64,000 bases of DNA from Rhodospirillales bacterium 69-11 (GCA_001898425.1 MKTV01000021.1:221-64220), one strand, 5' to 3'. Shown: positions 8,014 through 17,634, numbered from the stretch's first letter. A program made the numbers and translations. The notes: generated by a model from the letters alone, not told the origin.

Positions 8014-10326
8014 ATGCGATCGCTCCTCCGAACCTGCGCGCGGGTGCTGACCTGGGTCGGCATCCTGCTCATCCTGCTCGTCTGCATCGCCGGAGGGGCG
8101 CTCTGGCTCACCCTGCCGCCCCGCATGCAGGAGGCCGAGATCGAGGGCCTGTCCGCACCGGTCGAGATCGGCTTCGACCAGGACGGCATTCCCCGGATCC
8201 GCGCCGCCAGCGCGCTCGACGCCGCCACCGCCCTCGGCTTCGTGCATGCGCGCGACCGCATGTTCCAGATGGAGCTGATGCGGCGCAACGCGTCCGGCCG
8301 CCTGTCGGAGCTCGCCGGTCCGGCGACCCTGCCGCTCGACCGGATGGCTCGGACACTCGGCCTGCGGCGCCGCGCCGTGGCCGATCTCGCGGTGCAGCCG
8401 GCCGACACGCGCGCGATGCTGGACGCCTATGCGCGGGGCGTGAACGCCTGGATCGAGGAACGCGGCCGCTTCGCCGCCCCCGAATTCCTGCTCCTGGGTG
8501 CGCCCGATCCCTGGACGGCGGTGGACAGCCTGCTCTGGGGCAAGACGATGGGCCTGTGGCTATCGGAGAACTGGCACACCGAGATGATCCGCCATGCGCT
8601 CGCGGGCCGGGTCGACCAGAGCCTGATCGACACGCTCTGGCCCACGCGGACCGAAACGATCCCGCCTGCCACCGCCGCGCTGCCCGTCCGCTTCGCCGCC
8701 CTCGGCGTTCCGGATGACCTGGCCCGCTGGCTTCCCCGCTTTCCCGCGCCGTTCACCCTGCCCTCGACCGCGTCCAACGAATGGGTCGTGGACGGGCGGC
8801 ATACGGCCACGGGTGCACCGCTGCTGGCGGGCGACCCGCATTTGGCGCTGAACTTCCCCGGAATCTGGTACCTGGCGCGCATCGAGTTGCCCGACCAGGT
8901 GCTGGCGGGCGCGACGGCCCCCGGGGTGCCCTTCCTCGTGCTGGGGCGCAACCGCCGGATCGCCTGGACCTTCACCAACACCGGCGCCGACGTGCAGGAC
9001 GTGTTCGTCGAGACGCCGGCCGGCCCCGGCAGCTACCAGACCCCGGACGGGCCGCAGCCCTTCAAGGTGTATGAGGAGCGGATCAAGGTCCGCGGCGAGC
9101 CCGACGAGGTGCTGACCGTGCGCGAAACCCGGCACGGCCCGGTGATCAGCGATCTCCGGGACCCCGAGGGACCGATCCTCGCCGTGGCGATGGCCAACCT
9201 GCAGCCCGACGACACGGCCGCCGCCGGCCTGCTCGCGCTCAACCGCGCCGGCAGCGTGGAGGAGGCGGGCCGCGCCGCCGCCCTGATCACCGCGCCGGTG
9301 CAGAACCTCGCGGTCGCCGACCACGAGCGGATCGGCCTGTTCCTGACCGGGCGGGTGCCGGTGCGCAAGGCCGGGGATGGATCGGCGCCCGTGCCGGGCG
9401 ACGGCTCGCATGACTGGATCGGCTGGCTCTCCGGCGACGGGCTGCCGCACGTGGTGGCGCCCGAGAGCGGCCGGATCGTCAATGCGAACGAGCCGGTCCG
9501 CATTCCCGGCAACGATGCGTTCCTGGGCCGCGATGCTTTCGCCCCCTGGCGGGCGCGACGCATCCGTACGCTGCTCGACGCGTCCGACCGCCATACGGCC
9601 TCGGACTTCGCCCGCATGCAGGCCGACGTCACCAGCAGCTTCGCGCAGCAGATCCTGCCCGCCCTGCTCGCCGTCCCGGCGGAGGAGGCGGTGGAGGCCC
9701 GCGCCCAGCGCCTGCTGCAGGACTGGGACGCCACGATGCGGATCGATCAGCCGCAGCCGCTGATCTTCAACACCTGGGTCGGGCAGTTCTACCGCCTCGT
9801 CCTCGCCGCCAAGGGGATCCGTCCGGACGAGGGCGGGCCGCAGCCCGACTTCGTGGCCTACGTGCTGACGGACGGGCGGGACCTGTGGTGCGGCGGCGAC
9901 TGCACCCGTCTTCTGCAAGCCGCGCGCGCCGAGGCGGTCCGTCGCCTGCGCGACCGATACGGCGATGATCCGGCGGCCTGGCGCTGGGGGACGGTGCACC
10001 AGGCGATCTTCGCGCACCCGATCCTCCGCCACCTGCCCATCGTCGGGCCGCTGACCACGGCCGCGATCGCCGCGCCCGGGGACGACACCACGATCGATCG
10101 CGGAGAAACAAATGCCGCGCTGCAGGATGTCCACGGACCGGCCTACCGCGGCGTGTACGACCTGGCCGATCTCGATTCGAGCCTGTTCGTCATGGCGGCG
10201 GGGCAATCGGGCAATCCGTTGAGCGGGCATGCGCGGGATTTCCTGACCCGCTGGCGCGACGGTGCTACAGTGACCCTCGGACCAACGCCCAAGAGCACGG
10301 AAGCGAGCTTGCGCCTCATCCCATGA
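8014..10326 (+). CDS. penicillin acylase family (Ntn-hydrolase) protein, membrane anchored
   Basis: A 770-residue precursor. One N-terminal hydrophobic helix (residues about 12-33) anchors or exports it. The alpha part contains FDQDGIPRIRA and GFVHARDRMFQMELMRR, both family signatures. The predicted autocatalytic cut is before Ser254 in TASNEWVV, leaving Ser as the N-terminal nucleophile of the beta subunit; the residue before it is Ala rather than the commoner Gly. Downstream GDPHLALNFPGIWY and the Asn in NANEPV fit the family. Likely role: hydrolysis of amides such as acyl-homoserine lactones or beta-lactam side chains, substrate unproven. A TTG seven codons upstream is a weaker alternative start. 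The stop overlaps the RDD gene by ATGA. Confidence 0.87.
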   Translation: MRSLLRTCARVLTWVGILLILLVCIAGGALWLTLPPRMQEAEIEGLSAPVEIGFDQDGIPRIRAASALDAATALGFVHARDRMFQMELMRRNASGRLSELAGPATLPLDRMARTLGLRRRAVADLAVQPADTRAMLDAYARGVNAWIEERGRFAAPEFLLLGAPDPWTAVDSLLWGKTMGLWLSENWHTEMIRHALAGRVDQSLIDTLWPTRTETIPPATAALPVRFAALGVPDDLARWLPRFPAPFTLPSTASNEWVVDGRHTATGAPLLAGDPHLALNFPGIWYLARIELPDQVLAGATAPGVPFLVLGRNRRIAWTFTNTGADVQDVFVETPAGPGSYQTPDGPQPFKVYEERIKVRGEPDEVLTVRETRHGPVISDLRDPEGPILAVAMANLQPDDTAAAGLLALNRAGSVEEAGRAAALITAPVQNLAVADHERIGLFLTGRVPVRKAGDGSAPVPGDGSHDWIGWLSGDGLPHVVAPESGRIVNANEPVRIPGNDAFLGRDAFAPWRARRIRTLLDASDRHTASDFARMQADVTSSFAQQILPALLAVPAEEAVEARAQRLLQDWDATMRIDQPQPLIFNTWVGQFYRLVLAAKGIRPDEGGPQPDFVAYVLTDGRDLWCGGDCTRLLQAARAEAVRRLRDRYGDDPAAWRWGTVHQAIFAHPILRHLPIVGPLTTAAIAAPGDDTTIDRGETNAALQDVHGPAYRGVYDLADLDSSLFVMAAGQSGNPLSGHARDFLTRWRDGATVTLGPTPKSTEASLRLIP

Positions 10327-10829
10327 GCGATTTCCAGCCCGGCCCCGACGAGTCCTTCTTCATCCAGGGCGTCATGTGGCGCCGCTGCGTGGCCTGGGTG
10401 GTCGACGCGGTGCTGATTGCGCTGCTCGTCTGGGTCCTGTGGTGGATCCTGGCGATGGTCGGCGTGCTGACCCTGGGGCTTGGCTTCGCCCTGATGCCGA
10501 TCCTCGCCCTGGTTCCCTTCGCCTACCAGATGCTGTCACTGCTGGGCAGCGGGACGGCGACTCCCGGCCAGGCGATGCTGGGGCTCACCGTGCGGCGCGA
10601 TGAGGATCTGGGACCGCCGACCGGGCTGCAGGCGCTGATCTCGACCCTCGGCTACTACGTGACGCTCGCGACCAGCGGGCTGCTGCTGCTGGTCGCGCTG
10701 TTCACCACCCGCCACCGCACGCTGCACGACCTGGTGAGCGGGCTGGTCGTGGTCCGCACCCGCGGCATGCGAGCGTTGACCGCACCTGCGGGAGGCTGGA
10801 ACATGCCCGCCGGAACGTCCGCACGATGA
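10323..10829 (+). CDS. RDD family membrane protein
   Basis: A 168-residue protein. The RDD signature is visible as WRRCVAWVVDAVLIALLVW near residue 19, and the family's second conserved region GQAMLGLTVRR follows a transmembrane pair. Hydrophobic segments are at about 25-65 and 105-130, and the conserved ending TTRHRTLHDLVSGLVVVR is present. RDD proteins are small, poorly characterised membrane proteins, some linked to ion transport. Start and stop overlap the neighbours (ATGA on both sides), so it is translationally coupled to the acylase before it and bpt after it. Confidence 0.88.
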   Translation: MSDFQPGPDESFFIQGVMWRRCVAWVVDAVLIALLVWVLWWILAMVGVLTLGLGFALMPILALVPFAYQMLSLLGSGTATPGQAMLGLTVRRDEDLGPPTGLQALISTLGYYVTLATSGLLLLVALFTTRHRTLHDLVSGLVVVRTRGMRALTAPAGGWNMPAGTSAR

Positions 10830-11605
10830 CCTATAAACCCCCGCGCCGGCCGCAATTCTTCTACACCACCGCGCCGCTGCCGTGCCCCTACGTGGCCGGC
10901 CGGACGGAACGGAAGGTGGTGACCGAAATCACCGGCCCGGACGCGGACACGCTGCACGACCGCCTCTCCCGCGCCGGCTTCCGCCGCAGCCACAACATCG
11001 CCTACGCGCCGGTCTGCCCGGCCTGCCAGTCCTGCGTGCCGATCCGCATCCCCGTCGCCAACTTCCAGCCCGACCGCACGCTGCGGCGCATCGCCAAGGC
11101 GAATCTGGGGATGGAGGGGTTCGAGGTGCCGCCCCGCGCGACGGCCGAACAATTCCAGCTCTTCCAGCGGTACCAGCAGGCCCGCCACGGCGAAGGCGAC
11201 ATGGCCACCATGAGCTTCTACGACTACCGCGCCATGGTGGAGGACACGCCGATCGAGAGCTTCATCGTCGAGTTCCGCGAACCCGACGATCGCATGGTCT
11301 CCGCCTGCCTGACCGACCGGCTGGGGGACGGGCTGTCGGCGGTCTACAGCTTCTTCGCCCCCGGCCTGGAGAAGCGGTCCCTGGGCACCTACGCCATCCT
11401 CTGGTTGGTCGAGCGCGCCCGCGCGCTCGACCTGCCCTACGTCTATCTCGGCTACTGGGTCCCCGAGAGCCGCAAGATGGCCTACAAGGCGCGCTTCCGC
11501 CCCTCCGAGATCCTGGTCGGCGGCACCTGGCGCATGCTCACCGACGCCGATATCGAACCCGTCCCCCTCGGCACCGACACCCTGGTTCCGCAATCGGCGG
11601 AATGA
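10826..11605 (+). CDS. bpt: aspartate/glutamate leucyltransferase (Bpt-type aminoacyl-tRNA--protein transferase)
   Basis: Attaches leucine from Leu-tRNA to N-terminal Asp or Glu, creating N-degrons for ClpAP. The 259 residues match Bpt rather than longer eukaryotic-type Ate enzymes. The N-terminal domain has CPYVAGRTERKVVTEI and the cysteine cluster APVCPACQSCVPIRIPV. The C-terminal GNAT-like half shows YSFFAPGLEKRSLGTYAI and LPYVYLGYWVPESRKMAYK. In several proteobacteria bpt sits by clpS or aat; here the partners are an RDD protein upstream and a Nudix hydrolase downstream, both overlapping by four bases. Confidence 0.93.
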   Translation: MTYKPPRRPQFFYTTAPLPCPYVAGRTERKVVTEITGPDADTLHDRLSRAGFRRSHNIAYAPVCPACQSCVPIRIPVANFQPDRTLRRIAKANLGMEGFEVPPRATAEQFQLFQRYQQARHGEGDMATMSFYDYRAMVEDTPIESFIVEFREPDDRMVSACLTDRLGDGLSAVYSFFAPGLEKRSLGTYAILWLVERARALDLPYVYLGYWVPESRKMAYKARFRPSEILVGGTWRMLTDADIEPVPLGTDTLVPQSAE

Positions 11606-12246
11606 CGGACGGCCCGACCAGGGAGCCCGACTGGCTGGTCTGGGCCCGCGAGATCCAGGCCACCGCACAGACCGGACTCGCCTTCACCCGCGACCCCTAC
11701 GACGCCGAACGCTACCACGCGCTGCAGCGGCTCGCCGCGCGCATCATGGCCGCGCATACCGCAGCCGACCTGACCCGCATCGAAGCGCTGTTCGAGTCCG
11801 AGAGCGGCTACGCCTCGCCCAAGGTCGGCGTGCGCGCCGCCGTGTTCGACGAGCGTGGCCGCGTGCTGATGGTGCGGGAAACCGCGGATCACGGCCGCTG
11901 GACCCTGCCCGGCGGCTGGGCGGAAGTGAACCAGACCCCGGCCGAGTCGGTGGTCCGGGAGGTGTTCGAGGAGTCCGGCTACCACGTGCGCCCGCTGAAG
12001 CTCGCCGCGGTCTGGGACCGCGCACGCCAGAAGCACCCGCCGGCGCCGTATTCCGTCGTCCGCCTGTTCTTCGTCTGCGCCCTGGAAGGCGGTGAGGCCA
12101 CGACCTCCCTCGAGACCAGCGCGATCGGCTGGTTCCCCGAGGAGGCGCTGCCCGCCGACCTGTCCCTGGGTCGCGTTCTTCCCGAACAGGTCGCGCGCAT
12201 GTTCGCGCACTGGCGCGACCCGGCGCTGCCGACGGATTTCGACTGA
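11602..12246 (+). CDS. Nudix hydrolase with N-terminal Nudix_N-type domain
   Basis: A 214-residue protein. The first 65 residues (PDWLVWAREIQATAQTGLAFT...) form the helical Nudix_N segment found in a group of ADP-ribose or nucleoside-diphosphate-linked hydrolases. The Nudix box spans about residues 101-125. It has GGWAEVNQTP followed by REVFEESGY, so the metal-binding REVxEExG core is intact while the first Glu of the consensus is replaced by Gln. The start ATG overlaps the bpt stop. Substrate unknown. It ends a four-gene coupled run that begins with the acylase gene. Confidence 0.87.
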   Translation: MTDGPTREPDWLVWAREIQATAQTGLAFTRDPYDAERYHALQRLAARIMAAHTAADLTRIEALFESESGYASPKVGVRAAVFDERGRVLMVRETADHGRWTLPGGWAEVNQTPAESVVREVFEESGYHVRPLKLAAVWDRARQKHPPAPYSVVRLFFVCALEGGEATTSLETSAIGWFPEEALPADLSLGRVLPEQVARMFAHWRDPALPTDFD

Positions 12247-12293
12247 GCTCGGACGCCGGCGGCATCACCACGATGCCGCCGGTCCCGGACGGT

Positions 12294-15200
12294 TCAGCGC
12301 GCCCCGCGCCGGCCCGGCCGCGCCCGCGTGGCGGACGGCGGCCGGTTGCCGGCCGTGTCCGCACCCGAGCGGTCGGCGGACCGGCGCGCATGGGCCAGCC
12401 GCGCGCGTGCGGCCGCGAGGCGAGGGCCGCTGACCACGAGCGGGGCGCAACCCGTCGCCTCCCACACCCGGCTCGAGAAGTCCGGATGGAGCGTCACCAC
12501 CACGCCCGCATTGGCGAAGCGCGTGCGGTCGCCCGTGTCGAGGTAGCTCTCCGCCGGCAGGCCCTCGGCCAGCAGCACGTCGTGCCGCGGCAGCTCGACG
12601 TGCCAGTACGTCACCTCCCCGGTCATGGCGGGCGGGATCTGCCGGATCGCCGCGCCGTCGATCAGGTATTTCACCGGGATCAGCACGTCCTCGACGAACA
12701 GCGCGTGGTTCGGCGACAGCACGAGATCCCGCTCCGGCCGGCCGGGGCCGAACGCGCCGGCGGCGACGCGCACCGGCGCGACCGATTCGGGCTTCGGGTG
12801 AGTCGCGGGCGCGATCCGCCGGTGGCCGATCCACACCACCGGCCGCGTCTCGCCGGACGCGGTCGTGACGAGGTCGCCCACCGCGAGATCCTCCACCGCG
12901 ACCGGCCCGCGCGGGGTCGCGATCCGGGTGCCGGTCGCGAAACACGGCAGCGCGTAGCTGACGTCGGCAAGCTGCGCTCCCGCCATGTCGACGAGGCTGA
13001 ATCCGGCCTGCTCGTACTGGCCGCTCAGGCGCATGGAGGCGCGATAGCCGCTCCCGTTCGACACCGTCAGCAGCCCCTGCTCGATGCCGGTGCTGACATA
13101 GGTCAGGGAGGTGGGAGCGACGTTGCCGAAATAGTTGAACGCGAGCACGTCCCCGGTGCCGAACCCGGTCGCGATGCCGAAGGCCGCATCGCTGGTCGCC
13201 TCGCCGCCGGCGGTGTTCAGCAGCAGCGTGCCGTCGCCGGTCGAGAAGTCGATCCGAAGTCCGACCGAGGCCGCGGTGCCCGGCAACCCGACCATCGAGA
13301 GCGTGCTGCCGTCGCCGATCTGCGCACGGCCGCTTCCGCTCACGATGCCGAGTTGCAGCAGCCCGTCGGCGCGGATCAGCCCGTCATCATGCACCCTGAC
13401 CTGGCTGAGATCGCCGCGCCCGGCGAGCAGCCCGTCGCTGGTGACCGTCAGGCCGCCGGGGACGCCGTCCGTGCCGCCCGATCCCACGACCACGCGGGAC
13501 ATCCCGTCGATCGCGAGAAAGCGCAGGGTGGGCGTGTCTACCAGCAGGGTCGGGCTCTGCAGCAGCGCGCCGCCGGCGAGCGCCACGGTGCCGCTGGTGC
13601 CGGTCAGCCCCGTGATGGCGATCGTGCCGGCGGCGGTCAGCGTGGTTCCCGCGGTCAGGTCGAGCGTCGCGCCGATCGTGGCGCTCCCCGCCTGCACGCG
13701 CCCGCTGCCGATCAGCGCCATGGTCGTCGCCTGGTCGGGTCCGCCCACTGCCAGCGTGCCGGTGTCGAGCGTGCCGGACACGGCGACGGCGCCGGTCACG
13801 TTCAGCGCCGCCGCGTTGCCGTTCCCGCTCACGACGTCGAACACCGTCCCGAGCCCGTAGGGACCGAGGAGGTTGACGGTGTCGAGCGTGCCGGGACCGA
13901 CGGCGGCGGTCGGCGCCTGGCTGACCGCGGCGGTGGTGTCGAACCAGTTGCCGGCCGTGTTCCAGTCCCCGGAGAGGTGCGGGTTCCAGGTGAGCATGCG
14001 CGCCTGACCCGACCCGGGCCCTGCCTCCTGCCCGGTCAGGCTGCCGACGGCGGTGTAGAGCACGGACGTGTTGCCGGCCCCCGGCAGCACGAAGAAGACG
14101 CGGCCGGTGGGTGTCTCGGCGAGGGTGATCTTCAACGCCTCATTGGTGCGCGGGGTGCCGCCCTCCTCCGTGGCGGAGGTGATGATCGACAGCACGTTGG
14201 TCGCCGGATCGAAACTCGGCTGCAGGATCGGATCGCTCAGCCCGGTCATGGCGACAAGGTCGCCAGGGGCGAAGTCGGCGAGCTGCCCGATGGTCGCGGT
14301 GCGTGACGGATCAATCTGCAGCCGCAGCGTGCCGGTCGAGTCGAGGAAGCGGGTCGTGCCGCCCAGCGTGCTCAGCGCAGGGTCGATCCGGAGCACGCCA
14401 TCGGCGGCGATCGCCAGCGTGCCGATGTTGTTCGCGAGATTGACGGCGAGGGTGCCGCCGGTCGCGATCACCGTGCCGGCATTGTCGAGGTAGCCGGCAT
14501 TGTAGCCGCCGATGACGCCCCAGCCGGCCAGCATCGCGCCGGCATCGACCTGGATGCGCCCCGGCTGGGGCAGGGTGGCGAACGGGTCGACCACGACGGC
14601 CGAACTCTGGTCCGCCGTGACCGACCCGCCCTGCAGGATCAGCGTGCCGGCGCGCACGCCGCCGCCGTTGCGCGCGGCCAGCACGGCCGCGGTGCCAGAG
14701 CCGTTCCCCACCGTCAGCGTGCCGGCCACGACGAGGCGCCCAAGCGCCTGGACGGCGCCGGCCACGATCGCCGCGGACTCGCCCGCCTGGATCGTGCCGG
14801 TGGGCGCGATGACGAGGGTCGCTTCCTCCCCCGCGCCAAGCTGCCCGATCGTGAGGCGGGTCGGGGTCAGGAGGCCGGTGATGCCGGTCAGGCCGGTGAA
14901 CACCATCTGCGCCGCGGTTCCGTTCCCGGTGACGGTCTGGGTCGTGCCGCCAGGCCCGTCGACCACCACGACGTCGTCGGCGGTCGGCACCGCGTCGCCG
15001 CTCCAGCGTCCCGGATCGTCATAGGCCCCGTTGCCGGTGCGCCAGACCAGGGTGCGCTGATCCGACGGGATGTCGGCCACCGCGATCGTCCCGTCGGTGA
15101 AGGCGAGCGTTTCCACGTTGGTCAGCGTGTCGATGACCGCCCCGTTGCCGACCGTGACGGTCCCGTCGTGCTGCCCGATGACATACGCGGCCGAGGCGGA

Positions 15201-16355
15201 GGCGAAGCGCACCGTGTCGCTGCCTCCGCCGCCGTCGATCGTGTCGGACTGGGCGTTGACCGTGAAGTCATCGTTGCCCCACCCGCCCACGGCGTTGTCG
15301 ATCGCCGTGCCGTAGGCGATGCCGATGTTGTTGATCATGCCGTTCGTGCTGCTGAACCGGCCGGGGTTCAGGTCGACGACCGAGGGCGTGTAGAAGCCCG
15401 ACAGGTCCAGCGTGTTGTCCTGCCCCGAGTCCCACAGGGTGACCACGGGATTGACGTTCTGGGTGAAGTCGAAGAACGGCCGAGCGGCATCGGTGATGTT
15501 GGTGTTGAACCCGAACACCTGCCCGCCCGAGGTGAGCGTCGTACTCGCGGGCGCCCCGTAGAGTTGCTGCGCGGCCAGGATGTCGAGCATCTGCGGGGTC
15601 GAGGCCGAGAGCTGGGGCGCATAGGCGGATCCGCGAGCGCCTGGCACCGCGGGATAGCGCAGGTCCGCGGTCGGCTGCAGGTACGACATGATCGACCACG
15701 GATAGCTGTCGTAGGGCGTGAGCTGCTGCAGCAGGGCGTTGGCATTGCCGTTGTACGGGCCGGTATGACCGAAGCCGATGACATGGCCGAGTTCATGGAC
15801 GATGGTGCTCGGGCCGTAGCCGCCGAAATAGGTGAAGGAATCGAGCTGGGCCCAATTGGAGGTCTGCTCGATCGACAAGGCGGCGGACAGCGTGGTCGGG
15901 ATCGTCGTATCGCCCGCCTTGCCGGCCACGTAGGTCGCAGTGGCATAGGCCCCGTCGTCCAGGGTGACGCCCGGAGTGGTGGAGCCGAACAGAAACAGGC
16001 GCAACTGGGCGTCGGCCGGGTCGGTCACCTCGACGAAGGTGACGTTGGCCTCGTCGCTCCAGAGCTGCATGGCAGCGCGGAAGATCGCCTCCTGCCCGGC
16101 CGTGAAACCCGAATTCGGATCGAAGCTGTAGCGCACCGACCCTGGCGTCCCGACGGTGCCCCCGTCCCATTTGTGCGCGGACTCGGCCGTGTTCGCCTGG
16201 GTCACGGGAATGCCGGTGTCGGAGCCCCAGCCGGAGAAGGCGACCAGTGTTCCACCGGTATCGAGACCGGTGGTGAACGAGATTTCCGTGGCCTGCCCAT
16301 TGGCGAGCGGGACACCCGCGAGATCGTCGAGAGTCACGGCCGGTCGATTTGCCAT
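12294..16355 (-). CDS. serralysin-like M10 metalloprotease with beta-repeat passenger and C-terminal Hint domain
   Basis: 1353 residues in three visible parts. Residues about 60-270 are an M10-type zinc protease: HELGHVIGFGH at 187-197 supplies the three zinc histidines and SIMSY at 221-225 is the Met-turn. Residues about 357-430 are a short degenerate RTX patch (GGWGNDDF, DGGGGSDT) ending in the serralysin-type ETLAFTDG motif. Residues about 430-1130 are Gly/Thr/Val-rich beta repeats. From Cys1138 a Hint domain begins (CFATGTRIATPRG, VEDLAVGDLV), with LSPNHALFVED as its histidine block and HDVLLAEGLPAESYLDTG near the end. There is no N-terminal signal peptide, which fits type I secretion. 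No secretion genes are adjacent. The last 50 residues are Arg/Ala-rich. Confidence 0.85.
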   Translation of the reverse strand: MANRPAVTLDDLAGVPLANGQATEISFTTGLDTGGTLVAFSGWGSDTGIPVTQANTAESAHKWDGGTVGTPGSVRYSFDPNSGFTAGQEAIFRAAMQLWSDEANVTFVEVTDPADAQLRLFLFGSTTPGVTLDDGAYATATYVAGKAGDTTIPTTLSAALSIEQTSNWAQLDSFTYFGGYGPSTIVHELGHVIGFGHTGPYNGNANALLQQLTPYDSYPWSIMSYLQPTADLRYPAVPGARGSAYAPQLSASTPQMLDILAAQQLYGAPASTTLTSGGQVFGFNTNITDAARPFFDFTQNVNPVVTLWDSGQDNTLDLSGFYTPSVVDLNPGRFSSTNGMINNIGIAYGTAIDNAVGGWGNDDFTVNAQSDTIDGGGGSDTVRFASASAAYVIGQHDGTVTVGNGAVIDTLTNVETLAFTDGTIAVADIPSDQRTLVWRTGNGAYDDPGRWSGDAVPTADDVVVVDGPGGTTQTVTGNGTAAQMVFTGLTGITGLLTPTRLTIGQLGAGEEATLVIAPTGTIQAGESAAIVAGAVQALGRLVVAGTLTVGNGSGTAAVLAARNGGGVRAGTLILQGGSVTADQSSAVVVDPFATLPQPGRIQVDAGAMLAGWGVIGGYNAGYLDNAGTVIATGGTLAVNLANNIGTLAIAADGVLRIDPALSTLGGTTRFLDSTGTLRLQIDPSRTATIGQLADFAPGDLVAMTGLSDPILQPSFDPATNVLSIITSATEEGGTPRTNEALKITLAETPTGRVFFVLPGAGNTSVLYTAVGSLTGQEAGPGSGQARMLTWNPHLSGDWNTAGNWFDTTAAVSQAPTAAVGPGTLDTVNLLGPYGLGTVFDVVSGNGNAAALNVTGAVAVSGTLDTGTLAVGGPDQATTMALIGSGRVQAGSATIGATLDLTAGTTLTAAGTIAITGLTGTSGTVALAGGALLQSPTLLVDTPTLRFLAIDGMSRVVVGSGGTDGVPGGLTVTSDGLLAGRGDLSQVRVHDDGLIRADGLLQLGIVSGSGRAQIGDGSTLSMVGLPGTAASVGLRIDFSTGDGTLLLNTAGGEATSDAAFGIATGFGTGDVLAFNYFGNVAPTSLTYVSTGIEQGLLTVSNGSGYRASMRLSGQYEQAGFSLVDMAGAQLADVSYALPCFATGTRIATPRGPVAVEDLAVGDLVTTASGETRPVVWIGHRRIAPATHPKPESVAPVRVAAGAFGPGRPERDLVLSPNHALFVEDVLIPVKYLIDGAAIRQIPPAMTGEVTYWHVELPRHDVLLAEGLPAESYLDTGDRTRFANAGVVVTLHPDFSSRVWEATGCAPLVVSGPRLAAARARLAHARRSADRSGADTAGNRPPSATRARPGRRGAR

Positions 16356-16419
16356 TCGTCAGGTCTGCCTTCTACGAAACAGTATTCATCGCTCACCTAA
16401 GCGTGACGAAGAAGACATT

Positions 16420-16440
16420 GCGAGATGTTTCTCATCTCGC
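16420..16440. other. perfect 8-bp inverted repeat upstream of the protease gene
   Basis: GCGAGATG, a five-base loop, then CATCTCGC, 65 bp before the protease start in a less GC-rich stretch. No T-run follows on either strand, so it could be a protein-binding site or an mRNA leader hairpin rather than a terminator. Confidence 0.5.
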
Positions 16441-16482
16441 CACCCGAACGCATGCTTGCATTGCACTTCACGCAGTGACGTT

Positions 16483-16507
16483 CCGCTCGGCGGCTACTGC
16501 CGAGCGG
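16483..16507 (-). terminator. 9-bp hairpin between mltG and the protease gene
   Basis: CCGCTCGGC and GCCGAGCGG with a seven-base loop lie 84 bp past the mltG stop. The stem is strong but lacks a U-tract, so termination is only a guess. The rest of the 235-bp gap 16356-16590 shows no further feature. Confidence 0.35.
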
Positions 16508-16590
16508 CGGCGAAGACTGGCGGAAGTTGGTCATTTTCTCGCGGGTCGGAGGACGAGTCGCGGGTGCTGGCAAGCTGTCGCGGGGCTGCG

Positions 16591-17634
16591 TCAGTCGGAC
16601 GGGTGCGGGGGTGCGTTCAGCGCGCGCCACGCGGCGACGTTGCGGGTGTGCGCCTCCAGCGTCTTGGCGAAGACGTGGCCGCCGCTTCCGTCCGCGACGA
16701 AATACAAATCGTCGCTTGGCGCGGGATGCAGAACCGCCTGCAGGGTCGCGAGGCCGGGGGCGGCGATCGGTCCCGGGGGCAGGCCTGCCACCCGGTAGGT
16801 GTTGTACGGGTCGTCGCGCTCGAGGTCGGCGCGGGAGAGCTTGCGGTCCAGCACGCCCAGCCCGTTGCTCGCGGCATAGACCACGGTCGGATCGGCCTGC
16901 AGCTTCATTCCGATCCGCAGGCGGTTGATGTAGACGGAAGCGACATGCGCGCGCTCCTCGGGTTTGGCGGTCTCACGCTCGACGATGCTGGCGAGCGTGA
17001 GGGCCTCCTCCGGGCTGTAGATCGGCAGGTTGGGCGCGCGGTCGGCCCAGGCCGTGTCGAGCGCGCGTGTCATCGCGGCCTGCGCGCGGGCGAGCAGGGC
17101 GGCGCGGCTCGTGCCGTACTCGTAGGCGTAGGTCTGCGGCAGGACGCTGCCTTCCGGCGGCACCGGCGTCGTGCCGGTCAGCGCCTCCGCGCGGTCGACC
17201 AGGGCGACGATCTGCTTCGAGGTGAGGCCTTCGGGGATCGTCAGCATGTGCTGCACCGGCTTGCCGGTGCGAAGCACGGCCAGGACGGTGCGGAGCGAGG
17301 CATGCGCCGGAAAGGCGAACTCGGCCGCCCGCAGCGGCCCGTCGCGCCAGGTGAGCCAGGCCGCGAGTTCGAAGGGGAGGGGACGCGTGAGGACGCCCGC
17401 TTCGGTCAGCGCCGCGCCGAGTTGCGCGGTGCTGCCGCGGGGCACGACGATGTCGCGCGAGTCCGGGAGTGGGCCGGGCCGATCGAGGAGCCACCGCACG
17501 CCGAACGGCGCGGCCGCGGCGGCCATGCCCAGCACCAGCACGACCGCCAGCACCGCCCGGAACAGGCGGCGCCGGCGGGGCGGTGGGGTGGGATCAGACC
17601 CCGCGGAAGATGACGGAGGCGTTGGTTCCGCCAA
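16591..17634 (-). CDS. mltG: endolytic murein transglycosylase MltG
   Basis: Cleaves nascent peptidoglycan strands and so sets glycan length; anchored in the inner membrane with a periplasmic catalytic domain. 347 residues. A Pro/Ser-rich start and an Arg cluster precede one transmembrane helix at about 25-47. A LysM-like segment follows (VPRGSTAQLGAALTEAG), then the YceG domain with the catalytic glutamate in LASIVERET and the conserved NTYRVAGLPPGPI near the end. It is the last gene of the fab operon and its 5' end overlaps fabF by 41 bp. The overlap position of the ATG is the only reasonable start, since the next Met lies within the membrane helix. Confidence 0.93.
   Translation of the reverse strand: MAEPTPPSSSAGSDPTPPPRRRRLFRAVLAVVLVLGMAAAAAPFGVRWLLDRPGPLPDSRDIVVPRGSTAQLGAALTEAGVLTRPLPFELAAWLTWRDGPLRAAEFAFPAHASLRTVLAVLRTGKPVQHMLTIPEGLTSKQIVALVDRAEALTGTTPVPPEGSVLPQTYAYEYGTSRAALLARAQAAMTRALDTAWADRAPNLPIYSPEEALTLASIVERETAKPEERAHVASVYINRLRIGMKLQADPTVVYAASNGLGVLDRKLSRADLERDDPYNTYRVAGLPPGPIAAPGLATLQAVLHPAPSDDLYFVADGSGGHVFAKTLEAHTRNVAAWRALNAPPHPSD

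Noticed and set aside
12273-14306. 677-codon plus-strand frame
   Set aside because: Antisense to the Hint/beta-repeat part of the protease gene; composition is that of a shadow frame.
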